The notes: a model not told the origin generated them from the sequence alone. A stretch of 64,000 bases of DNA from an uncultured Desulfobacterales bacterium (GCA_947259495.1 CAMYLV010000002.1:21825-85824); one strand, 5' to 3'. Positions 25,677 through 35,021 are shown, counted from the first letter of the stretch. Numbers and translations are program-made.

Positions 25677-27098
25677 ATGCCTGAAAGCCGAAATTGCATT
25701 CCTGAGCATGTTCAAAAAATTCACCTGATCGCCGTCTGCGGGACCGGAATGGGTGCTCTGGCATGTATGCTTAAAAGCCTGAATTTTGATATATCCGGGT
25801 CAGATCAAAAAGTCTACCCGCCGATGAGCGATTTTTTACGGGAACAGGGAATTCACATCATGGACGGCTTCGATGCCGCCAACATTTCTTACGGTCCGGA
25901 CCTGGTGATTGTCGGCAACGCCGTCACCCGCGAAAATCCGGAAGTGAAGAAAATGAAGCAAATGGGGATCCCGTTTTGCTCCATGCCCCAGGCATTGAAC
26001 CGGTTTTTCGCTAAAAATAAAAAACCGCTATTGGTCTCCGGTACTCACGGCAAAACGACCACCGCCGCCATTTTAGCCTGGATGCTCCATAAAGGCGGAT
26101 TGGACCCGTCCTTTATGATCGGCGGTATTCTGCAGAACTTTGACAGCAACTACCGGCTGGGTGGTGGCGACCCCATCATTATTGAAGGTGACGAATACGA
26201 TACGGCATTTTTCGACAAAGGCCCCAAATTCATGCATTATCAGCCCGCCATAAGCGTGTTGACCAGTGTCGAATTTGACCATGCCGATATTTTTCGCGAT
26301 CTCAATCATGTCCAACTGGTATTCAGCCGGTTTCTATCTCAGCTCAAGCGTTCGAGCCTGCTGCTCGTTTTTGATGCAGATGAAAATATACGCCAGATCA
26401 TTTCCAAGGCGCATTGTCGGATCGAATACTATGGGAGTGATGATCATTCCAACTGGTGTCTGGGCGACATTCAGGTTGATGCGCCCTGGAGCATATTTGA
26501 GGTGCTGAAATTCGGGGAACCCTATGGTCGCTTTAAGACAAAAATGGTCGGCTTGCACAATTTGTACAATACGTTGGCGGTTATTGCCATCGCAGATCAT
26601 CTGGGTTTATCGCGTGCAAAAATCGGCGCGGCACTGGCAACTTTTGAAGGGGTCAAGCGCCGTCAGCAAATCCGCGGCCTTAAAAATCAAATTACGGTAA
26701 TGGATGACTTTGCTCATCATCCAACCGCAGTGCGGGAAACAGTTGCGGCGGTCAAATCATTTTATTCACCCAAACGTTTGATTGCCGTTTTCGAGCCCCG
26801 CACCAACTCGAGCATGCGTGATGTTTTTCAAAACGTATATCCGTTGGCGTTCGATTTTGCGGATTTGATCTGTATTCGCCAACCTCCGCTGTTAGAAAAG
26901 ATTCCCGTCGCAGAAAGATTTTCATCTGAAAAGCTCGTTGCTGAGTTAAGGCGCCGCGGTAAGGATGCCCATTTTTTCGCAGATACTGCATCCATCGTTG
27001 AATTTCTTGTCCAGCATGCCGCCCCCGGCGACCTGGTGCTGGTGATGTCCAACGGCGGATTTGATAATATCCATGAAAAACTGCTTGACCGACTGTAA
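25677..27098 (+). CDS. mpl: UDP-N-acetylmuramate:tripeptide ligase (murein recycling)
   Basis: Mur-ligase family enzyme attaching the recycled tripeptide L-Ala-gamma-D-Glu-mDAP to UDP-MurNAc. 473 residues from ATG 25677 (GAGGGGGAG upstream); the longer frame from 25644 is unlikely. Seen: HLIAVCGTGMGALA, the ATP site SGTHGKTTTAAILAW, EGDEYDTAFFDKGPKF (typical of Mpl, not MurC), and DDFAHHPTAV. Indicates peptidoglycan recycling in a Gram-negative cell. Confidence 0.9.
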   Translation: MPESRNCIPEHVQKIHLIAVCGTGMGALACMLKSLNFDISGSDQKVYPPMSDFLREQGIHIMDGFDAANISYGPDLVIVGNAVTRENPEVKKMKQMGIPFCSMPQALNRFFAKNKKPLLVSGTHGKTTTAAILAWMLHKGGLDPSFMIGGILQNFDSNYRLGGGDPIIIEGDEYDTAFFDKGPKFMHYQPAISVLTSVEFDHADIFRDLNHVQLVFSRFLSQLKRSSLLLVFDADENIRQIISKAHCRIEYYGSDDHSNWCLGDIQVDAPWSIFEVLKFGEPYGRFKTKMVGLHNLYNTLAVIAIADHLGLSRAKIGAALATFEGVKRRQQIRGLKNQITVMDDFAHHPTAVRETVAAVKSFYSPKRLIAVFEPRTNSSMRDVFQNVYPLAFDFADLICIRQPPLLEKIPVAERFSSEKLVAELRRRGKDAHFFADTASIVEFLVQHAAPGDLVLVMSNGGFDNIHEKLLDRL

Positions 27099-27270
27099 CC
27101 CCTCTGAAATATTCAATTGACACTTTCCCTCTGTTTCAAATACGGTGGCACATGTTTGATCATTGAGCGATGCAAGCGCTGATATTTGTTTTTGTGTGAA
27201 ACAACATTTTGCGCTTTCGGGCAACGGTTATTCCGTCATAAATGTTCCCGGCAACCAGAATTAAATAAAA

Positions 27271-28092
27271 ATGGATAATACTCAATTTCGGCAGATTATT
27301 GAAATCGAACAGGGATATCAAACTCCGGCTCAACGGCGTTTGCTGGCGCACCATATTCCGGGATGGCCGGCATCAATTTTTTATGCCCGTATTGCGCTGG
27401 CTTTTCTCACCGCAGGTCTGGCAGGGCGCCGCGGAACGTTGCACAACGAAAGATGGCTGCGCGCATCCCTCAACTGCATTAAGGCTGTCGAAGCTGCCGG
27501 CGGCCGTCTGAGCGTCATGGGTCTTGAAGGCCTCAACACTCATAAAGGGCCACTGGTCTTCATTGCCAATCATATGAGCATTCTTGAAACCGTCATTCTG
27601 CCGTCATTTACCCTGCCTTTTAACGACGTCACGTTTATTATCAAAGACGAATTACGACACTATCCTGTCATCGGCTGGGTAATGAAAGCGCTTGATTTTA
27701 TCGCTGTACACCGCAAAAATCCCCGTGAAGACTTAAGAATCGTTTTAAACGAAGGGCGACATCGTATTCAACAGGGTTGCTCGGTAGTTGTTTTCCCCCA
27801 GGCCACCCGCAGTACGGTCTTCGATGTCAATAATTTTAACACGCTTGGTGTAAAATTGGCCCGCAAATCAGGGGTGCCGGTAGTGCCGGTTGCGCTTAAA
27901 ACAGACTTTCACGGCACCGGCCACTGGTTAAAAGATATTGGACCGATTTATCCTGACCGACTGATTTATTTTAAATTCGGCAAGCCCATTGCAGTTGTCG
28001 GCAACGGGCAGGCTGCCCATCGCAGCGTGGTTGAATTTATTGCCCAAAATTTAAAATCCTGGGGCGTAGAAGTTCGCATCAATCCTGATTGA
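27271..28092 (+). CDS. 1-acyl-sn-glycerol-3-phosphate acyltransferase (PlsC family)
   Basis: 273 residues with the acyltransferase motif I NHMSILE (NHxSxxE form rather than NHxxxxD), motif FIAVHRKN, motif III-like VVFPQATRST and VPVVPVALK. A hydrophobic stretch near residues 35-55 may anchor it to the membrane. PlsC makes phosphatidate, but paralogues acylate other lipids; a second acyltransferase (LpxL-like) is at 36689-37696. Confidence 0.82.
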   Translation: MDNTQFRQIIEIEQGYQTPAQRRLLAHHIPGWPASIFYARIALAFLTAGLAGRRGTLHNERWLRASLNCIKAVEAAGGRLSVMGLEGLNTHKGPLVFIANHMSILETVILPSFTLPFNDVTFIIKDELRHYPVIGWVMKALDFIAVHRKNPREDLRIVLNEGRHRIQQGCSVVVFPQATRSTVFDVNNFNTLGVKLARKSGVPVVPVALKTDFHGTGHWLKDIGPIYPDRLIYFKFGKPIAVVGNGQAAHRSVVEFIAQNLKSWGVEVRINPD

Positions 28093-28132
28093 CTGCTTCT
28101 GGTCCCTGGCTGCTGGCTTGTTGTCGTCAGTT

Positions 28133-28236
28133 TATAGTGGTTGTCAAAAAAACGTTTCGATATTCAAACGTTTGTTTCTACAACCCCTAATGCCGCAATT
28201 CCATGAATCGGAACACGATTATGGAAAGCGATATAA
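28133..28236 (+). repeat. 104-bp dispersed palindromic repeat, copy 3
   Basis: Starts TATAGTGGTTGTCAAAA and ends ATGGAAAGCGATATAA; same length and layout as the copies at 2257 and 17261. It lies in the 283-bp gap between the acyltransferase gene and birA. Confidence 0.8.
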
Positions 28237-28326
28237 TTCAAAGTCCCCAGTCCTTTTTTTTTACTGACACCTGAAACCCATTCCCATATCCAAGGTCTAC
28301 ATTCCGATTGACACGCCCGATAAATT

Positions 28327-28358
28327 TCGTTAACTTTTCTGATTGTAACAGTTAACGA
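28327..28358 (+). promoter_or_regulatory. Candidate BirA operator
   Basis: A perfect inverted repeat TCGTTAAC, 16-base spacer, GTTAACGA, 17 bases before the birA start. BirA sites in bacteria are paired GTTAAC/GTAAAC-like half-sites 14-16 bases apart, and the downstream gene encodes a BirA with a DNA-binding domain. This suggests autoregulation of birA and perhaps the following biotin transport genes. No second site is seen before bioY. Confidence 0.6.
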
Positions 28359-28375
28359 CAATCTGATTTTTAAAT

Positions 28376-29302
28376 ATGAAATCCTGGATTCTTAAAAATT
28401 TGAGAAAAAAAGAGGGCGTGGTTTCAGGCCAGGCTCTGAGTGCACAGCTGGGCATATCGCGGGTAGCGATCTGGAAGCATATTCAGCAACTTCAGGCTCT
28501 TGGATATGAAATTACATCATCTGCCAAGGGGTACCGCCTCGTAAATTCTCCGGATGTGCCTTATCCATGGGAATTTGCAGACCGAGAATCCAAAATCATC
28601 TACTATGCGGAATTGACCTCTACCATGGATGCGGCCAAGCATCTGGCACGTAAAGGTTGCCCGGATTTTACAACCGTCATCGCCGGACGTCAGAAGAATG
28701 GTCGCGGGCGCCTGAACCGGCAATGGCTTTCCGAAAAAGGCGGCCTGTATTTCACAATGGTTTTGCGGCCCGATCTGCCGCCCGTCTTAAGCTTTAGGGT
28801 TGGTTTACTAGCGTCGGTGACGCTTGCCCGAATATTGAATGAAATTTTTGGTATTGATGTCAGGGTCAAATGGCCCAATGACCTTCTGGTCGATGAGCGT
28901 AAGATATGCGGCATACTTTCTGAATTAGAAGCTGAGGTGGATCAGGTGGCTTTTATCAATATCGGCATCGGCCTGAATGTCAACAATGATCCGTCACCGA
29001 TTGAACCGGCGGCAACATCGCTGAAAAATATTTTGGGCCGCAAGGTTTCAATTAAAGAGATTTTAGTCCGCTACCTGGATTTATTTGAAGCGCAAATGCA
29101 AACCCCAGCGTATGATGAAGTGATTGAACAGTGGAAGCAATTTACAGTGACATTGAATCGTGATGTTCGGGTGGTGACGACCCATGAAGTCTTAACCGGA
29201 AAGGCAATCGATATTGACGATACTGGCGCACTGGTTCTGAAATGTTCCGATGGGTCCCTTCAAACGATACGCTACGGAGATTGTTTCCATCAAACGCACT
29301 AG
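28376..29302 (+). CDS. birA: Biotin-protein ligase and biotin operon repressor
   Basis: 308 residues. An N-terminal winged helix-turn-helix (about 1-60; SAQLGISRVAIWKHIQQLQ) is followed by the ligase domain with GRQKNGRGRLNRQW (biotinyl-AMP site), KWPNDLLVDERKICGILSE, and a C-terminal SH3-like part. It attaches biotin to carboxylase subunits and represses biotin genes when biotin is plentiful. A candidate operator precedes it, and bioYMN follow. Confidence 0.93.
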   Translation: MKSWILKNLRKKEGVVSGQALSAQLGISRVAIWKHIQQLQALGYEITSSAKGYRLVNSPDVPYPWEFADRESKIIYYAELTSTMDAAKHLARKGCPDFTTVIAGRQKNGRGRLNRQWLSEKGGLYFTMVLRPDLPPVLSFRVGLLASVTLARILNEIFGIDVRVKWPNDLLVDERKICGILSELEAEVDQVAFINIGIGLNVNNDPSPIEPAATSLKNILGRKVSIKEILVRYLDLFEAQMQTPAYDEVIEQWKQFTVTLNRDVRVVTTHEVLTGKAIDIDDTGALVLKCSDGSLQTIRYGDCFHQTH

Positions 29303-29352
29303 GACGGTGATGGTTTGGGACATCGATTTCAAACTTTTTTATTTTGCCATGA

Positions 29353-29422
29353 AGGGCACGAAGTTCACAAAGATTTAGATAGAATATAATAATGTCATTC
29401 TTCGTGTTCTTCGTGATCTTTT
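29353..29422. repeat. CACGAAG/CTTCGTG inverted repeat
   Basis: Between birA and bioY, units GGCACGAAGTTCACAAAGA are mirrored by TCTTCGTGTTCTTCGTG. The arms are made of an 8-9 base unit, as in the related CTTTGCG elements near 50456 and 51851. Confidence 0.5.
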
Positions 29423-29477
29423 CGATATAACTGAAGTTGAATTTCAGCCTGTCTGGTTAAGATTCAATCAGGAGTTA

Positions 29478-30035
29478 ATGAAGTTGGAATCGTCGAATCA
29501 ATTAAGAATGATGGTCTATGCATCTTTATGTGCGGCTCTAACCGCGGTGGGCGCTTTTTTAGCGGTTCCCATCGGCCCGGTTCCCATCGTGTTGCAGAAT
29601 ATGTTTGTTTATCTAGCCGGCCTGCTGCTGGGTGGTCGTTGGGGGCTGGCCAGTGTTGGTGTCTATCTACTGACCGGCGCTTGCGGGTTACCGGTTTTTG
29701 CCGGCGGACTTGGTGGCATCGGCCGCTTCGTCGGGCCGACCGGCGGGTACCTGATCGGCTATCTGCCGACGGTTTTTTTAATCGGCAAAATTGCTCAAAG
29801 AGCCCATCCGCGGATGGTTACCGATGTGCTGGCGATGATTTGTGGCACCTTGGTGCTTTACGCCTGTGGCGTTTCATGGTTGAAAATCGTCAGCGGCATG
29901 CCGCTGACAAAAGCACTGGCGCTGGGAATGGTTCCCTTTCTCATTGGCGATGCGATTAAAATAGCGGCAGCCGCCGCCATTGCCAAAGCCTTGCGGCCCG
30001 TACTGAGAATCGAGAAATTAAGACCTTGCACCTAA
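29478..30035 (+). CDS. bioY: Biotin transporter BioY (ECF S component)
   Basis: 185 residues, six hydrophobic helices. Typical BioY segments: LAVPIGPVPIVLQNMFVYL, LLGGRWGLASVGVYLLTG and GGIGRFVGPTGGYLIGYL. It binds biotin in the membrane and works with the ATPase and T component encoded just downstream, giving a complete BioYMN importer. CAGGAG precedes ATG 29478. Confidence 0.93.
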   Translation: MKLESSNQLRMMVYASLCAALTAVGAFLAVPIGPVPIVLQNMFVYLAGLLLGGRWGLASVGVYLLTGACGLPVFAGGLGGIGRFVGPTGGYLIGYLPTVFLIGKIAQRAHPRMVTDVLAMICGTLVLYACGVSWLKIVSGMPLTKALALGMVPFLIGDAIKIAAAAAIAKALRPVLRIEKLRPCT

Positions 30036-30081
30036 AAAATGAAAATTTGCTCTTTAGTATGAAATAACACGGGATGCAAAT

Positions 30082-30831
30082 ATGGACATCATCGAAATCG
30101 AAAATCTCAAACACCGTTTTTCGGACGGCACGTTGGGGCTCGACCATATTAACCTGAAGATTAAAGCCGGTGCCTTTGTGGTTGTAGCCGGGCCTAATGG
30201 CTCCGGTAAAACAACCCTCATTCGGCATTTAAACGGTCTGCTGCGGCCGACAATCGGAAGCGTTAAAGTGGCCGGGGTTTCGGTACAACAGGACCTGCTG
30301 CGTGCCAGGCGTCTGGTGGGAATGATGTTTCAGGACGCCGACAGCCAAATCGTCGGCGAGACGGTTTACGCGGATGTGGCTTTTGGGCCTGAAAATCTGC
30401 GATTTGATCACGATCAAATCCGTGAGCGCGTGGCCCTTGCGCTGGAGGTCGTCGGTTTGAAAGATTTTTCCGATCAGCGACCCCATTTGTTGTCCGGTGG
30501 CGAAAAACGCCGATTGGCGATTGCGGGTATTCTGGCGATGGAGCCCAAGGTGATTGTCTTCGACGAACCGTTTGCCAGTTTGGACTATCCGGGCGTCAAG
30601 CAGGTCCTCAAACAAATTCTCACCCTGCATCAGGCCGGCGACACGATTTTAGTCATTACCCACGATCTGGAAAAGGTGCTCGCCCATGCCGATCGTTTAA
30701 TCATTATGCACAAAGGAAATATCGTGCGGGATGGCGTGCCCGCCGAAATTATCGGTGATATTGAAACTTTTGGCGTAAGAGCGCCCTGCGCATCTCAGCT
30801 GGGGATGGAGGTTCTTTCATGGCTGAACTGA
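30082..30831 (+). CDS. bioM: ECF transporter ATPase (BioM/CbiO-like)
   Basis: 249-residue ABC ATPase that powers the biotin importer. Walker A GPNGSGKTT, Q-loop MMFQDADSQ, signature LLSGGEKRRLAIAG, Walker B VIVFDEPFASLD and switch HDLEKV. One ATPase gene only, as in group I systems. Its end overlaps the start of the T-component gene by 13 bases. Confidence 0.9.
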   Translation: MDIIEIENLKHRFSDGTLGLDHINLKIKAGAFVVVAGPNGSGKTTLIRHLNGLLRPTIGSVKVAGVSVQQDLLRARRLVGMMFQDADSQIVGETVYADVAFGPENLRFDHDQIRERVALALEVVGLKDFSDQRPHLLSGGEKRRLAIAGILAMEPKVIVFDEPFASLDYPGVKQVLKQILTLHQAGDTILVITHDLEKVLAHADRLIIMHKGNIVRDGVPAEIIGDIETFGVRAPCASQLGMEVLSWLN

Positions 30832-31574
30832 CCTCCTTTAGCTTCCACCCCGGTTCCTCTTTGCTGCACAAATTGGATGTTCGTTTTAAAATCTTTTTTT
30901 TGATTCTAATCAGCCTCATCAGTCTGGGGTGCGGTTTCACGGGACTTTGTATTCTTACCGGTCTATTGACTGCGCTGATTATGCATTCGCATTTACCGCT
31001 TAAATCCGGCTTCAAGGAGTTTCGGTTTTTTATAATTTTACTTTTGTTGATTCTGGTGGCGCGCATGCTCGCCACACCCGGGACGGCCTTGTTCGAAATC
31101 AAATCCATTGCGATTACCCGGCCGGGGCTGATGTCCGGCATACGCATTTGCTGGCGGCTGGTTGTCATCGCATTGCTGGGATTCCTTTTTGTATTTACGA
31201 CTCGATCGTCAGAGATCAAAGCGGCGGTGGAATGGTTTCTGAAACCGTTTAAGTTTATCCCCGCCAAACATATTGCCACCATGATGGGTTTGATTGTGCG
31301 ATTTATTCCCGTTATTCTTAACCAGGCTAAAGAAACCGCCGAAGCCCAGCGGGCCCGCTGCCTGGAGAACAGGAAAAATCCATTCTATCGTCTGATACGG
31401 CTGGGGGTGCCGATCATCCGCAGAACCTTTGAGCAGGCCGACAGGCTGATTGTTGCCATGGAAGCCAGATGCTATTCTGAAAATCGTACCGATGCAATCC
31501 TGTCCGCGACGCGAATCGATTGGATAGCGCTTCTAATCATCTTTATCATATGCGGCGGGATCGTGAGTATCTGA
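30819..31574 (+). CDS. bioN: ECF transporter T component (BioN/CbiQ-like)
   Basis: 251 residues with about five membrane helices (PGSSLLHKLDVRFKIFFL start is typical of EcfT). Coupling-helix motifs are seen as EAQRARC and VAMEARCYSE, matching the two Ala-Arg-Gly/Cys-like motifs of the family. Links the ATPase to BioY. The operon ends here. Confidence 0.88.
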   Translation: MAELTSFSFHPGSSLLHKLDVRFKIFFLILISLISLGCGFTGLCILTGLLTALIMHSHLPLKSGFKEFRFFIILLLLILVARMLATPGTALFEIKSIAITRPGLMSGIRICWRLVVIALLGFLFVFTTRSSEIKAAVEWFLKPFKFIPAKHIATMMGLIVRFIPVILNQAKETAEAQRARCLENRKNPFYRLIRLGVPIIRRTFEQADRLIVAMEARCYSENRTDAILSATRIDWIALLIIFIICGGIVSI

Positions 31575-31927
31575 ATTGCGGGATTGAATTTTATATTACG
31601 CCCCTGGAAACGGTGATATTTTTAACCCGGCCCTCCTTTATGCGCATTTTCTCGCCTACGATATTTATCAAACAGAATAACCTATTGATATCATTGTTTT
31701 TTAAAATAAAGCACGGCTGGGTTCGGCAACATGTCACGCCGCTGCATGCAACCAGTGAGGGAGATAGAATAAGCAACCAATTGACACATGCTGAACACTA
31801 TAGTAAGGCCTAAACCGCTTTTGTTTTGACGATGTCACCATGAACATACTATTATACAAATACAGACCTGGGGTGCACCAATGAACGCCCAATCCTATTC
31901 TTCATCCTTACTGACGGGGAGAATTTT
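31575..31927. other. 353-bp gap, no gene seen
   Basis: Between bioN and trkA. No conserved reading frame, tRNA or strong hairpin found. The short open frames here on either strand show no recognisable motif. It presumably contains the trkA promoter; GGGGAG lies just before the TTG start of trkA. Confidence 0.5.
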
Positions 31928-33292
31928 TTGAAAGTTATTATTGTCGGAGCCGGGGAGGTCGGTTTCCACATTGCGAGCCATCTGGCGCTGGAAAACAAAG
32001 ATGTGGTGGTCATCGACAAAAACCCGAATGCGATTCGACGGGTTTCCGATAATCTCGATGTTCAGGTTGTCACCGGTTCGGGGAGCAGCCCGATGGTCCT
32101 GGAAGAAGCCGGTATTCAAAACACTGAAATCATACTGGCGGTCACCAATAGTGACGAAACCAATCTGGTGGCCTGCCTGGTAGCCAATATCATTTCGCCA
32201 TCGACCAAAAAACTGGCCCGCATCCGCAATGCTGATTTTGACACTTATCATGGAAACTTTCGGGAGATGGCACCGCATATTGACACCATTATCAACCCGG
32301 ACATTGAAGTGGTAAAGACCATCTACCGCATGATGAGCGTGCCGGGCGCTGTGGATATCGGTGAATTTGCCGATGGTCGTCTAAAATTTGTCGGGGTGAA
32401 TTTAGAAGACGATTCACAACTGGCCGGCGCACGGCTTTCGGAGCTGCCGACCATTGTCGGCAAGGCCAGACCTCTGATTGCGGCAGTGGTGCGCAAAGAT
32501 GAGCTCATCATCCCCAGGGGAGACGATCGTCTCAAGTCTGGGGATCTGGTTTATTTTATCAGCGAAGAAGACAAATTACTGGATACCCTTTCGCTGTTTA
32601 ATAAATATGACCAGCCGCTGAAGCGAGCATTGATTATCGGCGGCGGACGCATTGGCTACCGAACGGCCAGTCTGCTGGAAGAGCACTCGATTTACTGCAA
32701 AATCATCGAACGCAATCCGGACCGCTGCACCTACCTGGCCGAACGCATGAACAAGTCGATTGTGCTTTGCGGGGACGGTTCGGATCAAGAACTGCTCACA
32801 GAAGAAAATATCCAGGATATGGATATCGTCATTACGCTAACCCAGAATGAGGAAACCAATATTTTGGCCTCCCTCCTGGCCAAGCGCATGGGCGCGCGCC
32901 AGACCATCACCCGCATCAGCAAATTCAGTTATTTTCCGCTGACGGATGCCATTGGGATTGAACAGGTCGTCAGCCCGCGGCTGTCTGCCATCAACACCAT
33001 CCTGCAGCACATCCGCAAGGGAAAAGTGCTATCAGCCATATCCATCAAAGGTGAGCAGGCCGAGGTTATCGAAGCGGTAGCTCTGGAAACATCGGACATC
33101 GTTGCAAAGCCCCTGCATGCCATTTCTTTTCCAAAAGGCGCCATGGTCGCAGGCATTATCCGCCAGGAATCGATTATTATTCCGACGGGCGACAGCGTCA
33201 TCCAGCCCAATGACCGGGTCATCATTTTTGCCCGGAAAGAAGCCATCTCTAAAATCGAGAAGATTCTATCCGTAAAGCTGGAGTATTTCTAG
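31928..33292 (+). CDS. trkA: Trk potassium uptake regulatory subunit
   Basis: 454-residue cytosolic NAD-binding gate of the TrkH channel. Two RCK units: residues 1-225 with GAGEVGFHIA and 230-454 with GGGRIGYRTA, each followed by a TrkA-C domain. Start is TTG 31928 with GGGGAG upstream. trkH follows without a gap. Confidence 0.93.
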   Translation: MKVIIVGAGEVGFHIASHLALENKDVVVIDKNPNAIRRVSDNLDVQVVTGSGSSPMVLEEAGIQNTEIILAVTNSDETNLVACLVANIISPSTKKLARIRNADFDTYHGNFREMAPHIDTIINPDIEVVKTIYRMMSVPGAVDIGEFADGRLKFVGVNLEDDSQLAGARLSELPTIVGKARPLIAAVVRKDELIIPRGDDRLKSGDLVYFISEEDKLLDTLSLFNKYDQPLKRALIIGGGRIGYRTASLLEEHSIYCKIIERNPDRCTYLAERMNKSIVLCGDGSDQELLTEENIQDMDIVITLTQNEETNILASLLAKRMGARQTITRISKFSYFPLTDAIGIEQVVSPRLSAINTILQHIRKGKVLSAISIKGEQAEVIEAVALETSDIVAKPLHAISFPKGAMVAGIIRQESIIIPTGDSVIQPNDRVIIFARKEAISKIEKILSVKLEYF

Positions 33293-34741
33293 ATGCGCTG
33301 GCGCTATATCCTTCACACAGTCGCGGTAATGTCTTTTTTCTTCGGGCTGACTATGATTGTTCCCCTTGTTGTTGGTCTGTATTATCGCGATCAGAGTGTT
33401 GCACCACTGTTAAATTCCATGGGGATAACTGTCGTCAGCGGTCTATTGTTTCACCTGATTTTCAGAAGTGGCAAAGCCGAGGTAATCAGCCAGCGGGAAG
33501 GCATGGCCATCGTTGCAATCGGGTGGACCGCCGTGGGCTTGTTTGGAGCGTTGCCGTTTTATCTATCCAGCGGTTTTGAGACCTTTGTCGATGCGGCTTT
33601 TGAATCAGTGTCCGGTTTTACCACCACGGGGGCATCGATTTTAACCAATATCGAAGCGGTTTCAAAAGGTCTTTTGTTCTGGCGCAGCTTTATCCAGTGG
33701 CTCGGCGGAATGGGCATCATTGTGCTGTCGGTGGCCATTCTCCCCTTTTTAGGCGTCGGTGGTATGCAGCTTTACAAAGCCGAAGTCCCCAGCCCGGTCC
33801 CGGACAAACTCAGACCCCGTATTCGGGACACGGCCATGATTCTCTGGAAAGTATATGCCCTGATTTCCCTGGTGCAGACTGTTTTACTTCTGTTGGGGGG
33901 CATGAGTTTATACGATGCCTTGTGCCACACCTTTACCACCATGCCCACTGGAGGATTTTCCACCCAAAATGCATCGATAGCCCATTATGACAGCATCTAT
34001 TTTGACTGCGTTTTTATATTTTTTATGCTGATGGCCGGCATTAACTTCTCTTTGCACTACCAATTTTTAAAGGGAAAGCCTTTGGTTTTCTGGCGGGACT
34101 CTGAGTGTCGTTTTTTTCTGGGAACGGTACTGCTCTTGATCATTGTGGTCACGATGAATCTTTACGGTTCGGTATATACAACTTTAGGTACCGCGTTGCG
34201 CTTCGGCGCATTTCAGGTGGTATCCATCATCACCACCACCGGTTTTGCAACCGCCGACTATGAGCTTTGGCCGTCCATGTCCCAGCTAATTTTATTATTG
34301 TGTATGTTTATCGGCGCATCAGCCGGATCCACCGGGGGCGGCATGAAGTGCCTGCGGATCATGCTGTGCTTTAAATATTGTTATCGGGAACTATTCAGCC
34401 TGATTCACCCGCGAGCGGTCTCCCCGATAAAAATCGGCGGCAAAACAGTGCCGGACGATGTCATGCGCAGCGTGGTCGGATTCCTGGCCTTGTACATGGG
34501 ATTATTTGCCCTGAGCACTGTGGCATTGGCGGGACTGGGCGTGGATTTTAGAACTTCATTTGCCGCCATTGCTGCTAGTATCGGCAACATCGGGCCCGGT
34601 TTTGGTATGGTGGGCCCGGTGGACAACTATGCTCAGATCCCCGATTTAGGCAAATGGCTACTGATCTGGTGCATGTTGCTGGGACGGCTGGAAATTTTCA
34701 CGGTGATTATTCTCGTAGTCCCCGAGTTCTGGCGAAAGTAA
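33293..34741 (+). CDS. trkH: Trk potassium uptake channel subunit
   Basis: 482-residue potassium channel-like transporter of the inner membrane, ten or so helices. The four selectivity-filter repeats are visible, e.g. SGFTTTGAS, TMPTGGFSTQNAS, ITTTGFATADY and GNIGPGFG. ATG 33293 directly abuts the trkA stop codon, so the two are co-translated. Confidence 0.94.
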   Translation: MRWRYILHTVAVMSFFFGLTMIVPLVVGLYYRDQSVAPLLNSMGITVVSGLLFHLIFRSGKAEVISQREGMAIVAIGWTAVGLFGALPFYLSSGFETFVDAAFESVSGFTTTGASILTNIEAVSKGLLFWRSFIQWLGGMGIIVLSVAILPFLGVGGMQLYKAEVPSPVPDKLRPRIRDTAMILWKVYALISLVQTVLLLLGGMSLYDALCHTFTTMPTGGFSTQNASIAHYDSIYFDCVFIFFMLMAGINFSLHYQFLKGKPLVFWRDSECRFFLGTVLLLIIVVTMNLYGSVYTTLGTALRFGAFQVVSIITTTGFATADYELWPSMSQLILLLCMFIGASAGSTGGGMKCLRIMLCFKYCYRELFSLIHPRAVSPIKIGGKTVPDDVMRSVVGFLALYMGLFALSTVALAGLGVDFRTSFAAIAASIGNIGPGFGMVGPVDNYAQIPDLGKWLLIWCMLLGRLEIFTVIILVVPEFWRK

Positions 34742-34792
34742 AAGCAGACTCAAAAATGCATCTCACGCCCAAAGGCTATCCATTTTTTTTTG

Positions 34793-34821
34793 TTGACAAA
34801 TATAGACGATATAGTTAACTA
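34793..34821 (+). promoter_or_regulatory. Candidate promoter of the tRNA cluster
   Basis: A consensus -35 TTGACA (34793-34798) lies 36 bases before tRNA-Lys. A weak -10 (TAACTA) follows after 17 bases. Inference by consensus only. Confidence 0.45.
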
Positions 34822-34834
34822 ATTGCGTTTAACC

Positions 34835-34910
34835 GGGCCGTTAACTCAGTCGGTAGAGTATCTGCCTTTTAAGCAGAGAGTCGCTGGTTCGAGCCCAGCA
34901 CGGCCCACCA
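34835..34910 (+). tRNA. tRNA-Lys (TTT)
   Basis: 76-base cloverleaf: acceptor GGGCCGT/ACGGCCC, anticodon stem TCTGC/GCAGA around loop CTTTTAA (anticodon TTT), T arm GCTGG-TTCGAGC-CCAGC, encoded CCA. First of three tRNA-like units on the plus strand. Confidence 0.96.
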
Positions 34911-34941
34911 TATATAAAACCGTTTCACAGTTTTATCTTGC

Positions 34942-35021
34942 GTCCCCATCGTTTAGCCTGGTCCAGGACATCCCGCATAACATGCGGGACAACGGGTTTC
35001 ATAATCCGCTTAGGGACGCCG
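34942..35021 (+). pseudogene. tRNA-Glu-like pseudogene
   Basis: The first 29 bases match tRNA-Glu at 35056 with one change, and the acceptor ends match with one mismatched pair. The anticodon arm is replaced by a CCCGC/GCGGG stem with loop ATAACAT (formal anticodon AAC), the T-arm is weakened and the 3' end reads GCCG instead of GCCA. Likely a decayed duplicate, or a rewritten tRNA of unknown use. Confidence 0.7.

Noticed and set aside
31520..31813. Small plus-strand frame after bioN
   Set aside because: Overlaps the end of bioN, no ribosome site and no motif.
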